From Planctomycetota bacterium (GTDB taxonomy: Bacteria; Planctomycetota; UBA8108; UBA1146), in NCBI GenBank assembly GCA_016776905.1, contig JADHSM010000017.1, positions 23,418-87,417 on the forward strand: a DNA stretch of 64,000 bases, read 5' to 3'. Within the stretch, counting starts at the first letter, position 1, and each line of letters begins with the position of its first letter. The position numbers and the translations under genes are program-made. This document shows, one piece after another, positions 19,504-28,126 of the stretch. Below the pieces are notes generated by a model. The model made no database searches and had not been told where the DNA came from. It was given only the letters and a program-made list of their open reading frames with translations.

Positions 19504-20139
19504 TTACCCTCCCTTCCGGGAGACGTGTTCTACCGCCTCGATAATATTTTGATAGGTACCGCAACGGCACAAGTTACCAGAGAGACCTTCTCGAATCTGG
19601 TTTCTACTCGGCTTGGGATTCTCTTCGAGAAGAGCCGTACAAGAGACCACCATCCCCGGCGTACAAAAGCCGCACTGAAGAGCATCTTTTTCAATGAAGG
19701 CTTTTTGTAATCGGCTCAAATTGTCGGGGGTGCCAATACCTTCAACGGTCGTGATTTCTTTGCCCACCGCATCGATGGCTAACATAGAACAACTGTCGAC
19801 GACTTGGCCATCGAGGAGCACTGTGCATGCACCGCAAGAACCCCTGTCGCAGACCCGCTTGGGCCCTGTCACTCCAACGTCATTCCTCAGGAAATCGAGA
19901 AGTGTTGTACTCGGAGGCGCACTCGCCTTCTTGTCAGCACCATTGACCTTGAGCTGAATAGACTCGGCTTCGGGGCCTAGCACTTCTGGAGTGGCCACGC
20001 CATTCTGGCCAGCGATCACTGTTTCCGGGATCCGAGCCACGCCGGCAGCAGCCGCAGCAGCACCTGCTCCTTGCAGAAAAGACCTCCTGGAAACCCCATC
20101 CTTCTCGGGATTTTCGGGATTTTTATTCTTCGACACCAT
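19504..20139 (-). CDS. Tat-exported [2Fe-2S] subunit (PaoA-like)
   Basis: A 211-residue iron-sulfur subunit. A twin-arginine signal (SRRSFLQG, 17-24, then an Ala-rich core) shows folded export to the periplasm. The plant-type cluster uses C97, C102, C105 and C117 (CDRGSCGACTVLLDG...SC). The second cluster domain has CGFC at 156-159 and CRC at 191-193. This is the architecture of PaoA (YagT). The subunits encoded downstream lack export signals, so they are presumably exported as a complex with this one, as in PaoABC. It heads the four-gene operon. Confidence 0.92.
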   Translation of the reverse strand: MVSKNKNPENPEKDGVSRRSFLQGAGAAAAAAGVARIPETVIAGQNGVATPEVLGPEAESIQLKVNGADKKASAPPSTTLLDFLRNDVGVTGPKRVCDRGSCGACTVLLDGQVVDSCSMLAIDAVGKEITTVEGIGTPDNLSRLQKAFIEKDALQCGFCTPGMVVSCTALLEENPKPSRNQIREGLSGNLCRCGTYQNIIEAVEHVSRKGG

Positions 20140-20303
20140 ATTGCCCTTTCTTCCAGCTCACAGGGAATCCCTGTAGAGATGTTGCGAATTCTAATCGCAG
20201 GAGAGGGGCGTCGAAATAGTCAAGTTTCCAACCGGTTTGGGATACGTAGGCCCAGGCCGGAAACAACGAATGAATAGATCTGATTTAGAATAGATAAAAA
20301 GAA

Positions 20304-20331
20304 ACGGGCCGCAGGAAAACCTGCGGCCCGT
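20304..20331 (-). terminator. Rho-independent terminator of the RRM gene
   Basis: Perfect 12-bp stem ACGGGCCGCAGG / CCTGCGGCCCGT with an AAAA loop (TTTT in the transcript). On the minus strand it is followed by TTCTTTTTATC. It lies 40 bp after the RNA-binding-protein stop codon. Confidence 0.88.
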
Positions 20332-20370
20332 GAGGAGCTCGAAACTGATCTCGAGTTGCCTCGAGAACAC

Positions 20371-20652
20371 CTAGTAGCGAGGCGGTCCGCCTGCACCACG
20401 TTCTGGACGAGGGCGAGCTTCGCTGACGCGAACACTACGGCCACCCATCTCACTGCCATCGAGATTATCGATAGCGCTAGACGCTGAGTCGTCATTTGCA
20501 AAGGTTACAAATCCGAAACCTTTACTACGACCCGTATCGCGGTCCTTAACCACAACTGCATCGGTGATTTCTCCACAAGACTCGAAGTGAGCACGAAGCT
20601 CAGCTTCATCCGCTGCCCAGGGGAGACCCCCGACAAATACTCTATTACCCAT
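20371..20652 (-). CDS. Small RRM-type RNA-binding protein
   Basis: A 93-residue single RNA-recognition-motif protein. RNP2 is VFVGGLPW (5-12) and RNP1 is KGFGFVTF (44-51). The domain is followed by a short Arg/Pro/Gly tail (RPRPERGAGGPPRY). Such proteins are common in cyanobacteria and planctomycetes as cold-responsive RNA chaperones. GGGAG lies 5 bp before ATG 20652; the frame is open 24 codons further up, but that stretch belongs to the structured leader. A strong terminator follows, so it is probably monocistronic, with a leader of up to 370 bases. Confidence 0.92.
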   Translation of the reverse strand: MGNRVFVGGLPWAADEAELRAHFESCGEITDAVVVKDRDTGRSKGFGFVTFANDDSASSAIDNLDGSEMGGRSVRVSEARPRPERGAGGPPRY

Positions 20653-21022
20653 GTTTCTCCCTGACCTCTCAAAAACCTCCGGCGAACCGGAGAGACGACC
20701 TGGGGAGTGTCGGCCGCCTGTCAAACACGAAACCCGGCGAACCGGGAGGAAAAATTCCGAATTCGAACAGGAGAACCTGTTCCGGCAACTCGGAAAACAA
20801 AATCAATTTTGGAGTAGGAGCGTGGGCACGAAAGGGGCGCACAAGAAAACACACTGAACAACAAAGAAAAGCGCCTCGATCTTTCGCAAGCAGTGAGGGC
20901 TTAAGCCCGTTCTCTGCATTTACTCTGTCACCGAAAGAAGAGGCTTCTCTTCAAATACCAGTAACAGGTGATAACTCAGTTTCCGCTTTCAGAAGAAAAA
21001 TGCAAGGAAAGGCAAGAAATAG
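20653..21022 (-). promoter_or_regulatory. Hairpin-rich leader/promoter region of the RRM gene
   Basis: No gene is seen in these 370 bases. In the transcript of the RRM gene three compact stem-loops occur in a row. The first is GAACAGG/CCTGTTC with a 4-base loop (20765-20782). The second is CCCGG/CCGGG with a UUCG loop (20733-20746). The third is CTCCGG/CCGGAG with a UUCG loop (20677-20692), ending about 25 bases before the start codon. UUCG tetraloops are exceptionally stable. The arrangement suggests folding-dependent control or self-binding by the RRM protein; this is inference. The promoter is presumably in the distal half and is not resolved. Confidence 0.5.
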
Positions 21023-22045
21023 TCAGTGAGATAGCCATATCTCTAATGCTGAACGGAGTTTAAGGTCCTTTATTTCCGGTAAAATTGACTCCAAAAGGCT
21101 TTTTGCCGCAGTATTTTTCACCTGAATTAGGGCCATCAAGGCCTGCTTGGACCCTTTTCCACCACGCCAAACCTCCCCTAAGAGGGGCACGACTTCATCA
21201 CTTTGCAGTGCTGCTAATGCCACAATCTCTGCGGAATCCAGTCCCCGCTGCCTCTTCAGGCAACGTCGGAGATGCTCCACGACATGCTGCGTCACCTCAG
21301 CAGATAAGGAGCCCCCCGAGTAGACCGTCAACGCCAAAAACTCGTCGAGACCCAACACGCTCAAGAGTGGACCTTGCTCAATACCCTGCTCAATACCCTG
21401 CTCAAAATCCTGTTCTGAATCGGGCCATCGTCGCTCCCTGATCTCGACTAACAGTCGCACCCAGTTCTCCCCGCTCCCCTGAGACGATGCTAACCACTGA
21501 GGAACCCAGTAATCAAAGACCGTCTCATACAGCGGAAGAAGACCGCTCAATGGACCATTTAATCGGAGCGTGACTTCGATCTTCTCCAGTTGGGCCATCG
21601 CCCCTTCTATATCCCCGCTCCTTACTCTAAAAATGACCGCTTCAAACGCATCCTCAAACCGAAACTCGGTGAGAGCCTTTTCCAGATCTGGGGGCCCCGC
21701 CCCCAAAGGAGGAATACTGACCTGCGAAGAAGAGGTGGCATCCCTCTCGGAATCCTCAACGGGGAGGGATTCTCGCTCAGCGACAGCGGCTGAACTGCTT
21801 CCAGAAAGCCTCACCTCAGAAAGAGCATTGGCTCGCAATAACGCCAACTGACCCTCAAGCTCTTCGCGGAGCTCTTGCTCAGAAAGCCAGCGAGATCTCA
21901 ATTCTACGATCTGTGCTTCCTGGTCAGGATCGGACCTCAAGCGAGTTCTCCCAGAATCCTCCCCGACACCCAGCCAAAACACGGCCAGCAACGCTCCAAA
22001 GAGCGCTGTGAAGAAGTGCGAGAATATGAGAAGTCGCCCGGTCAT
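21023..22045 (-). CDS. Membrane-anchored coiled-coil protein of unknown function
   Basis: Not recognised. The 340-residue protein has one N-terminal membrane segment (LLIFSHFFTALFGALLAVFWLGV). A charged coiled-coil-like stretch (about 42-75, LRSRWLSEQELREELEGQLALLRA), a low-complexity Ser-rich linker and an alpha-helical C-terminal region follow. A tandem repeat of four residues (EQGI-EQGI-EQG, plus strand about 21375-21415) comes from a 12-bp duplication. AGGAG stands 5 bp before the ATG. It is transcribed divergently from the esterase gene across 210 bp. TPR- or HEAT-like function is possible from the helical tail but not established. Confidence 0.75.
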   Translation of the reverse strand: MTGRLLIFSHFFTALFGALLAVFWLGVGEDSGRTRLRSDPDQEAQIVELRSRWLSEQELREELEGQLALLRANALSEVRLSGSSSAAVAERESLPVEDSERDATSSSQVSIPPLGAGPPDLEKALTEFRFEDAFEAVIFRVRSGDIEGAMAQLEKIEVTLRLNGPLSGLLPLYETVFDYWVPQWLASSQGSGENWVRLLVEIRERRWPDSEQDFEQGIEQGIEQGPLLSVLGLDEFLALTVYSGGSLSAEVTQHVVEHLRRCLKRQRGLDSAEIVALAALQSDEVVPLLGEVWRGGKGSKQALMALIQVKNTAAKSLLESILPEIKDLKLRSALEIWLSH

Positions 22046-22255
22046 GATTCTCCTGAAACTTTGACCCCCACAGAGAGATGCGAACTCGGATACAATCTCT
22101 GTGTCTTCGATACATAACTGTCCACTTTCGATGTTACCGCTTCGTAACAGAGGAACAACCTGAAGAAATCTTCTGCAACATACGGCATAATGGATCTATT
22201 GAGGATCTACCCAATCCTCTAATAACGAACTGTTTCGGACAAGGTGAGGATCGAT

Positions 22256-23599
22256 ATGAGAACCCCAATAATGAAGAATGTCGTCCAGCGCTCTTGGTCA
22301 CTGTTCATCCTGCTGGCGGTCATCGTGATTCCTGTCGCTATCCCAGCGGCGTCAACTTCGGTCATCCCTCATGCTCTTCCCTCGACGGAAACAACGACAG
22401 CCGCCCTCGATCTCCTCGCCGCTCTCGACGAAGGGGACCTGGAGAGTCTTAGCAAAAACTCACCCTCTAAACTGCGGAGATCGATTCAAAGAGCCACTCC
22501 GAAACAGTCCCTCAAACCAGGACAAACAACCAGCATCGAATTCACCGCTGAGGATGGACGCGATACCAAAGTTACGATGTACGCTCCATCCAGCCGTCAA
22601 AAATCATACGGCCTGATCGTGATGCTTCATGGTTATGGCGGGAATGGGCGATCCGTCGTCTCTAGGTCTTATCAAAACTTTGCCAACAAAAATGGCTACA
22701 TCGTCGTATCGCCGGATGCGAAACGCCCCGCCGAAACGGGACAATGGAATGAAGACCTTCCAAGAAATATCTTGGGATCCCCCACGCAACATTGGTGGGT
22801 TTACCGCTCGGATGCGTTCATCAATTCCATCCTGAACGAACTGACCTGGAAGTATCCCATCGACCGAAACAGAGTTGTTCTCTCGGGGATGTCGATGGGG
22901 GGCTGGGGGACTTGGAATCTAGGCTCCCGTTTCGCAGATCGATTCAGTGCTCTCGCACCCCTCGCTGGCGGACTCTGCATGAGAGATTACGAAAGCGACG
23001 ATCTCGATAAACGTTATCGCGTTCTGTTGGAAAACTTACGTTGGCTTCCTTCTTACTTTGTACATGGCTCCGACGACGAAATCGTCCCTGCCCGTTTTTC
23101 GCAAATGATCGAAGACGAGCTCCTCACCCTGGAGTACGACCACGTCTACGAAGAACTCAACGGCGTCGGCCACAACCTCGACCTCAGGGGAACTGGACGC
23201 ATCCTGCCCAAGATACACACCTGGATGCAAAAGAAGCGTCGCGTCCTCGATCCACCACACATCACCCATAACGCCCTCAATACCGATCATGGGCGTCAGC
23301 ACTGGGTACGCATTGACAAGTTCGAGAAAGATGCAAATCCCGCACGGATTGAAGCAAAGGTAGAAAAAGGCAACAAGATCGTCATAGAGAGTACCAATGT
23401 CGAGGAGCTGACCTTGTTCGTTTCCGAAAAACTACTCAAGGAAAAGAACAAGATCATCGTCGAATGGAACGGCAAAGAAGTTCATTCCGACAAGGTCAAA
23501 GAATCGCTAGAGGCCGTGATCGAATCCTGGAAGGGCCGAAGGGATCCATTCCTTCTGCACACACGCATGATCCAGTTGGAAAATACAGCGAAAGAGTGA
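22256..23599 (+). CDS. Secreted alpha/beta-hydrolase (esterase/PHB-depolymerase-like)
   Basis: About 447 residues with an N-terminal signal or anchor (SLFILLAVIVIPVAIPAAS). The hydrolase core shows the oxyanion motif LIVMLHGYGGNG (about 120) and the nucleophile elbow GMSMGGWGTW (about 210). DDEIV near 275 and GVGHNL near 305 supply the Asp and His of the triad. The C-terminal 110 residues are charged and resemble no catalytic domain. The pattern fits the dienelactone hydrolase/prolyl oligopeptidase/PHB-depolymerase group of secreted esterases. ATG 22256 has AAGGTGAGG upstream; a GTG four codons earlier is possible. Confidence 0.82.
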   Translation: MRTPIMKNVVQRSWSLFILLAVIVIPVAIPAASTSVIPHALPSTETTTAALDLLAALDEGDLESLSKNSPSKLRRSIQRATPKQSLKPGQTTSIEFTAEDGRDTKVTMYAPSSRQKSYGLIVMLHGYGGNGRSVVSRSYQNFANKNGYIVVSPDAKRPAETGQWNEDLPRNILGSPTQHWWVYRSDAFINSILNELTWKYPIDRNRVVLSGMSMGGWGTWNLGSRFADRFSALAPLAGGLCMRDYESDDLDKRYRVLLENLRWLPSYFVHGSDDEIVPARFSQMIEDELLTLEYDHVYEELNGVGHNLDLRGTGRILPKIHTWMQKKRRVLDPPHITHNALNTDHGRQHWVRIDKFEKDANPARIEAKVEKGNKIVIESTNVEELTLFVSEKLLKEKNKIIVEWNGKEVHSDKVKESLEAVIESWKGRRDPFLLHTRMIQLENTAKE

Positions 23600-23631
23600 G
23601 AGGTCAGCACTCCTGAAAAACCCTTCAATTT

Positions 23632-23671
23632 ATATAATTATGGAAATGTAGTTATATTTTCATATAATTAT
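23632..23671. repeat. AT-rich direct repeat pair
   Basis: ATATAATTAT occurs at 23632-23641 and again at 23662-23671, exactly 30 bp apart, with GTTATATTTT between. The block is almost pure A/T and lies 50-90 bp ahead of a small membrane-protein gene. It could hold the promoter or UP element of that gene, or be bound by an AT-hook-like regulator. Confidence 0.5.
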
Positions 23672-23720
23672 AAACAGTCAGTTCTTCTGATGATTGTTCT
23701 TAACAGAAGGGGAAACCGTC

Positions 23721-23978
23721 ATGAAAATTGCTGGATACCTGATCATCGCTTTCGGACTTGTCGATCTCATCGGGTCTTATGCAGGCTTTGATCTTTGGGG
23801 AAGCCTCGGTATCATCTTGCCCGAAGTGATCAGGCAGTTTTCTTCCTACTGCGAAATAGCTCTGGGATATTTCCTGATCAATCTCGGCTCTAGGGGTGAA
23901 GAGGAGGAGCCTGCAATCGCAGAGGATGATCAAGGCGCAGGCCTTGCCGATGGCGACCCAGGGGAAGACGGTGAGTAG
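23721..23978 (+). CDS. Small membrane protein with acidic tail
   Basis: An 85-residue protein with two hydrophobic stretches (IAGYLIIAFGLVDLIGSYAGF and IALGYFLINLG). A strongly acidic tail follows (EEEEPAIAEDDQGAGLADGDPGEDGE). ATG 23721 follows AAGGGG at a distance of 8 bp; the frame is open nine codons further up without a better start. The family was not recognised and no function is proposed. It stands alone between the esterase and the photolyase-like gene, with an unusually AT-rich upstream region. Confidence 0.65.
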   Translation: MKIAGYLIIAFGLVDLIGSYAGFDLWGSLGIILPEVIRQFSSYCEIALGYFLINLGSRGEEEEPAIAEDDQGAGLADGDPGEDGE

Positions 23979-24082
23979 CCCTTAAGCCGGCCACAATTCC
24001 AAACCCATGAGGCCTTAGAGCCCCACGCTCCCGAACCCTAATCCGGTAAGGCCACACAACCTTGCAGGCGAGGGATGACATC

Positions 24083-25753
24083 ATGGAACCAGATCAAGGT
24101 GCCATAATGTCTTCTCTGTTCTTTTCTCTTCTTCGCAATGATTCTGCCCTGCAACCAAAAAGGTGGCTTTGGGTTGCCCATGATCAATTGCATCCGCTCT
24201 TCAACCCTTGGGCAGGTGAACCTCCCGAAGAAACGGGCTTCATCTTCATCGAGTCTGCACAACGGGGTCACGCACGCCCTTACCACCGCCAAAAGTTAGC
24301 CTTCATTCTTTCCAATCTAAGGCACCGTGCTTTGGAAAGTCAGCTTGAAGGACATCCTGTTCGATATCTTTCAACCACTGCAACGTACGGCGAAGCCCTA
24401 CACTCTCTGTCGGAGAAACTCGGAAACATCCATGTCCTGAGATCACCCGAAAGGGAGATCAGAGAGCAACTGAAGCCAGGACTCGATGACGGATCATTGC
24501 TAGAGCACGAACACACCGGTTGGCTCACCACGCGAGAACAGTTTTTAGAAAGCGTTGGCAGCACACCTCCTTTCCGAATGGACACTTTTTACCGTCATTT
24601 TCGAAAGTCGACAGGCGTTCTCATGGAAGACAACGCTCCTGCCGGAGGTAGGTTCAGCCACGATGCCGACAATCGTCAACCCTGGAAGGGCGATCCCGTC
24701 CCACCAGAGGAACCCTTATTCGAAGAAGACGATATCGACATCGAAGTGAAGCGTTTTGTTCTCTCGCAATTCCCTGAACACCCCGGCGACGTGGATATGT
24801 CACGCATTCCCACCAGCGAAACACAAGCAAGGGAAGCGTTTGAATTTTCCAAGAGTGTTCTCCAGCACTTTGGTCCCCATGAAGATGCCTTCAGTGAACA
24901 CTCCAGAGGCCTGTTCCATACACGGCTCGCCAGTGTGTTGCATCTTCACCGATTACTCCCGAGAGAAGTTCTCGAGATGGCTCTCGCTAGCGACGCGCCG
25001 TTAAATAGCAAAGAGGGTTTCATACGGCAGCTGATCTGGCGCGAATACATGTTTCATGTACACGAAGTCACTGACGGTTTTCGCTCCTTGGAAGTGCCGA
25101 GAACATCTGCTCCATGCAGAGATGCTCGGTGGGGGGATTACAAGAATGGCCCGCAACCCCATCCAACAGACAGCCCACTGATCGACAACGAAGAGAAGCA
25201 TCCCAATCGCCTTCAACAAACACGCCCTCTCCCCCCAGCATTTTGGGGTCAAGAGAGCGGACTGCGCTGCCTCGATGCGACAACCACCGCAGTGATGGAA
25301 GATGCCTGGACTCATCATATCCCTCGCCTGATGATTCTCGGAAATCTGGCCAGCCTGTTAGATATCCATCCTAGAGAATTGACCGATTGGTTTCATGTCG
25401 CATTTATCGATGCTTATGACTGGGTCGTAGAAACCAATGTTCTTGGGATGGGTACATTTGCCGTCGGCGAATCGATGATGACCAAACCTTATATTTCGGG
25501 GACTCCCTACATCCAAAAAATGGGGGATCATTGCCAGAAGTGTTCCTTTCATCCCAAAAAGACGTGCCCCATCTCAAAACTTTACTGGGCTTTTTTAGAG
25601 CGACACGGAAAAGCTTTCGAAGGAAACGTACGCATGGCAATGCCATTGCGAACTTTGACGCGTCGGAGTGAAGATCAAAAAGCGTCGGACGCAGAGGCCT
25701 TTGAGTGGGTGAGCTCGACTCTATCGAGGGGCGAAGTTCTTTACCCCGATTAA
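24083..25753 (+). CDS. FeS-type cryptochrome/photolyase-related protein (PhrB-like)
   Basis: About 556 residues, the usual length for the prokaryotic FeS-BCP/(6-4) photolyase group. The N-terminal Rossmann part starts RWLWVAHDQLHPLFNPW. The FAD-binding helical part contains LIWREYMFHVHEV, HIPRLMILGNLASLLDIHPRELTDWFHVAFIDAYDWVVETNVLGMGTFAVG and KPYISGTPYI. Candidate [4Fe-4S] cysteines are in SGLRCLDA and in DHCQKCSFHPKKTCPISKLYW. The known enzymes use blue light to repair DNA lesions or act as photoreceptors. ATG 24083 follows GAGGGA; TTG 24062 and ATG 24107 are alternatives. Confidence 0.9.
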   Translation: MEPDQGAIMSSLFFSLLRNDSALQPKRWLWVAHDQLHPLFNPWAGEPPEETGFIFIESAQRGHARPYHRQKLAFILSNLRHRALESQLEGHPVRYLSTTATYGEALHSLSEKLGNIHVLRSPEREIREQLKPGLDDGSLLEHEHTGWLTTREQFLESVGSTPPFRMDTFYRHFRKSTGVLMEDNAPAGGRFSHDADNRQPWKGDPVPPEEPLFEEDDIDIEVKRFVLSQFPEHPGDVDMSRIPTSETQAREAFEFSKSVLQHFGPHEDAFSEHSRGLFHTRLASVLHLHRLLPREVLEMALASDAPLNSKEGFIRQLIWREYMFHVHEVTDGFRSLEVPRTSAPCRDARWGDYKNGPQPHPTDSPLIDNEEKHPNRLQQTRPLPPAFWGQESGLRCLDATTTAVMEDAWTHHIPRLMILGNLASLLDIHPRELTDWFHVAFIDAYDWVVETNVLGMGTFAVGESMMTKPYISGTPYIQKMGDHCQKCSFHPKKTCPISKLYWAFLERHGKAFEGNVRMAMPLRTLTRRSEDQKASDAEAFEWVSSTLSRGEVLYPD

Positions 25754-25822
25754 TGCTCTACCGGTTCACCACTCGCCTCGAAACAGATACAGTGCCGATA
25801 CCAAAAAAGACTGGAGCTTAAT

Positions 25823-26206
25823 ATGATCGAAAAGATGAATTGGGTGGGCGACATCAACGGCCACATTGTCGTGATCAACGAAGAGAACTCTGAAACCATT
25901 CTCGACCGACCTGGTGATCTTGTTGCTCATATGATGCAGGAAAAGTGCAACGCTGAATTACAAGCTTCAATTCTTATTCATGGATACTGCCTTGCCACTC
26001 AAGGAGTGCGTCTCCCTCACTTGGTGCGCCAAGTATTGGGGAAGACAGGGGCTTTTATCCGTAGCGTTGACATGAATTCGATGCCGCTCTACACAGCCTC
26101 GGATCACTTTCAAAAGTTTTTCAGCGAATGCCCTGCAGAAGGAGAAGAACTTCAACAAGCGGTATTAGATGAAGTACAAAAATATGCACGCGACCTTGTG
26201 ACTTGA
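25823..26206 (+). CDS. Hypothetical 127-residue cytoplasmic protein
   Basis: Not recognised. A soluble, mixed alpha/beta protein without signal peptide or membrane segment. It starts MIEKMNWVGDINGHIVVINEENSE and has a helical second half (FFSECPAEGEELQQAVLDEVQKYARDLV). GGAG precedes the ATG by 7 bp. It follows the photolyase-like gene by 69 bp on the same strand and could share its transcript. Its stop lies 70 bp from the stop of the convergent carbonic anhydrase gene. Confidence 0.65.
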   Translation: MIEKMNWVGDINGHIVVINEENSETILDRPGDLVAHMMQEKCNAELQASILIHGYCLATQGVRLPHLVRQVLGKTGAFIRSVDMNSMPLYTASDHFQKFFSECPAEGEELQQAVLDEVQKYARDLVT

Positions 26207-26255
26207 TTTCATAAACTCTAGCGGCTTGATTCACAAAAAGACTGCGTCTATTTAT

Positions 26256-26296
26256 TCCTCAAGAAACGACACAGCTTACTCCTCAAGAAACGACAC
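26256..26296. repeat. 24-bp tandem duplication across the carbonic anhydrase stop codon
   Basis: TCCTCAAGAAACGACAC occurs at 26256-26272 and 26280-26296, exactly 24 bp apart. On the minus strand the inner copy encodes the last residues VSFLEE and the stop of the carbonic anhydrase gene. The outer copy repeats the same codons, again followed by TAA. It is a recent slippage or unequal-exchange duplication. Confidence 0.85.
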
Positions 26297-26878
26297 CTCG
26301 CCCGAAGAGATATCAAAGACAGCCCCGACAACTTCGATGCCATCTCCCCAGCCCGAACTCACTTCGCGAACCTTTTTAACAGTCGCCACCACATGTTGCT
26401 CGACAGCGGCATGGATCACTTCGTTTTTGTCACTTGCTGAATCATAGTCGTGTTGACACGATTCAACAGCAGGTCGAATTGCTTCCCGGACCGTCTCCAA
26501 ATAAGGAAAGCTGTCAGTGCTTCCCTTGGGATAACCCAATGTCGACTTGATCGCCCCACAGTCCCTGTGACCCAAAACCAATACAAGTTTTGCACCCAAA
26601 CCCGCACAGCCAAATTCAATACTTTCTGACATATGCACATCGAGGACGTGTCCGGCAACTCTGTGAACAAATATTCTTCCGCAGCCTTGTTGAAAAATCA
26701 CTTCAGGAGGGACTCGTGAATCAGCACAAGACAACACGACGGCCATCGGCTTTTGTGGGGGGACAACTCCGTGATCGGGGGTCGGTATCGAGATGGCCCC
26801 GTCTGAAGATGCCACCTCATGAATGAAAGCCGCATTGCCCCGACGCAGTGTTTCCAAAGTATCTTGAGCAGTAGACAT
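26276..26878 (-). CDS. Beta-class carbonic anhydrase
   Basis: A 200-residue enzyme for reversible hydration of carbon dioxide to bicarbonate. Zinc ligands are C51 (in SCADSRV, with the catalytic D53-R55 dyad), H104 and C107 (in GHRDCGA). GRIFVHRVAGHVL is also typical. There is no signal peptide, so it is cytoplasmic. AAGGAGGG stands just ahead of the ATG. The 3' end, including the stop codon, is tandemly duplicated. No carboxylase or bicarbonate transporter gene lies near. Confidence 0.95.
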   Translation of the reverse strand: MSTAQDTLETLRRGNAAFIHEVASSDGAISIPTPDHGVVPPQKPMAVVLSCADSRVPPEVIFQQGCGRIFVHRVAGHVLDVHMSESIEFGCAGLGAKLVLVLGHRDCGAIKSTLGYPKGSTDSFPYLETVREAIRPAVESCQHDYDSASDKNEVIHAAVEQHVVATVKKVREVSSGWGDGIEVVGAVFDISSGEVSFLEE

Positions 26879-26954
26879 CCACCCTCCTTCCCCTAACAGG
26901 ATATCGAAAGGCGGGGAGGGGTCAAAGCCTCCCCACTTCGATCTTCGGAAAGCT

Positions 26955-28034
26955 TCAGGATGGGGGCGCCTGCAATACCGTCCTCAGAGAGCGTCTCGTA
27001 GAATCACATTCAAAAACCACCTCGACCTCCATTCCAGGTCGATAGTCTTCAAGAATAGATAACAGTTGTCCAAGTGAAGGGGTTTCTCGTCCATCGATGG
27101 CCACGATCATGTCGCGAACCTCACCCTCTTCTACCCCTTGAACGCCCAGATCCTGCAAAGGACCATCTACGCTGACAACGACCACTCCCTTAAATCGAGA
27201 AGCGTTGCTGCCGTTGTAGGGGACAAAACCTAAGACAGGCCTTCTCACTTCTCCATGCTCAATGAGGTCTGGAACAATCCTTAATACCGTGTCCACAGGT
27301 ATCGAGAATGAAATACCAGCACTGGCTCCAGTAGGACTATAGATCGCGGTATTCACTCCGATCAGTCGGCCCGAACTATCCAGTAGCGGCCCCCCTGAAT
27401 TGCCGGGATTGACAGCAGCATCCGTCTGTATGACATCGTGAATCGTTGTGCCCTGAAGAGACTGAATCTCGCGCCCCAATGCACTGATCACTCCACGACT
27501 GAGAGACTGATCCAAACCAAATGGATTCCCGATGGCGTGGATACTTTGTCCCACTTTCAAATCGTCACTGGTGCCTAACGGAATCAGATCCGTGCCCTCT
27601 GGAATATCTTCGATACGAAGAACCGCTAAATCCTTGGCGCGAGAATACCCAACGACGGTGGCTTTCGTGGAAGTTCCATCACTGAACACGATGGAAATCC
27701 CACCGCTGGCATTGGCGACCACGTGATAATTCGTGACGATGTGGCCGTCGAGATCCCAGATGAAACCTGTTCCTGTTCCCGAGGGTACTTGGAACACATC
27801 TCGACTAAAAAGCCCCTGAACTTTTTTACTGGTACGAACATTGACGACTGAGGGCGCAGACTTCTCGAACAGTCGCACCAATTGAACCTCTTCGCCGCTC
27901 AAGCGACCGCGAGGAACAGGCTGCCGATCGGTCAGGGTGGCCCCAGTTTCAAGCGTGAGTGACAGTAATCCCGCAACAGAAAGCGCCAACAGAACGAATC
28001 CCCTAAGGCTCAAACCGGGTACTAAAGAGGTCAT
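26955..28034 (-). CDS. HtrA/DegS-like serine protease with PDZ domain
   Basis: A 359-residue S1C protease with an N-terminal membrane anchor (GFVLLALSVAGLLSLTL). The triad is H104 (TNYHVV), D135 (KDLAVLRI) and S213 (NPGNSGGPLL). One PDZ domain (about 265-355) contains GEVRDMIVAIDGRETPSLGQLLSILEDYRPGMEVEVVFECDS. One PDZ and one anchor match the DegS/HhoB layout rather than DegP with two PDZ domains. It would process or degrade misfolded envelope proteins, or trigger a stress response; no sigma-E/RseA genes are nearby. Confidence 0.92.
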   Translation of the reverse strand: MTSLVPGLSLRGFVLLALSVAGLLSLTLETGATLTDRQPVPRGRLSGEEVQLVRLFEKSAPSVVNVRTSKKVQGLFSRDVFQVPSGTGTGFIWDLDGHIVTNYHVVANASGGISIVFSDGTSTKATVVGYSRAKDLAVLRIEDIPEGTDLIPLGTSDDLKVGQSIHAIGNPFGLDQSLSRGVISALGREIQSLQGTTIHDVIQTDAAVNPGNSGGPLLDSSGRLIGVNTAIYSPTGASAGISFSIPVDTVLRIVPDLIEHGEVRRPVLGFVPYNGSNASRFKGVVVVSVDGPLQDLGVQGVEEGEVRDMIVAIDGRETPSLGQLLSILEDYRPGMEVEVVFECDSTRRSLRTVLQAPPS

Positions 28035-28126
28035 GGCTCCATCCGTTCTATGACTCTAGGAACATTCAAGGCGATCAAAGCAAAACAGGACTCGACAGAT
28101 CCTTCGATTCCGGTTGTCATAATAAT

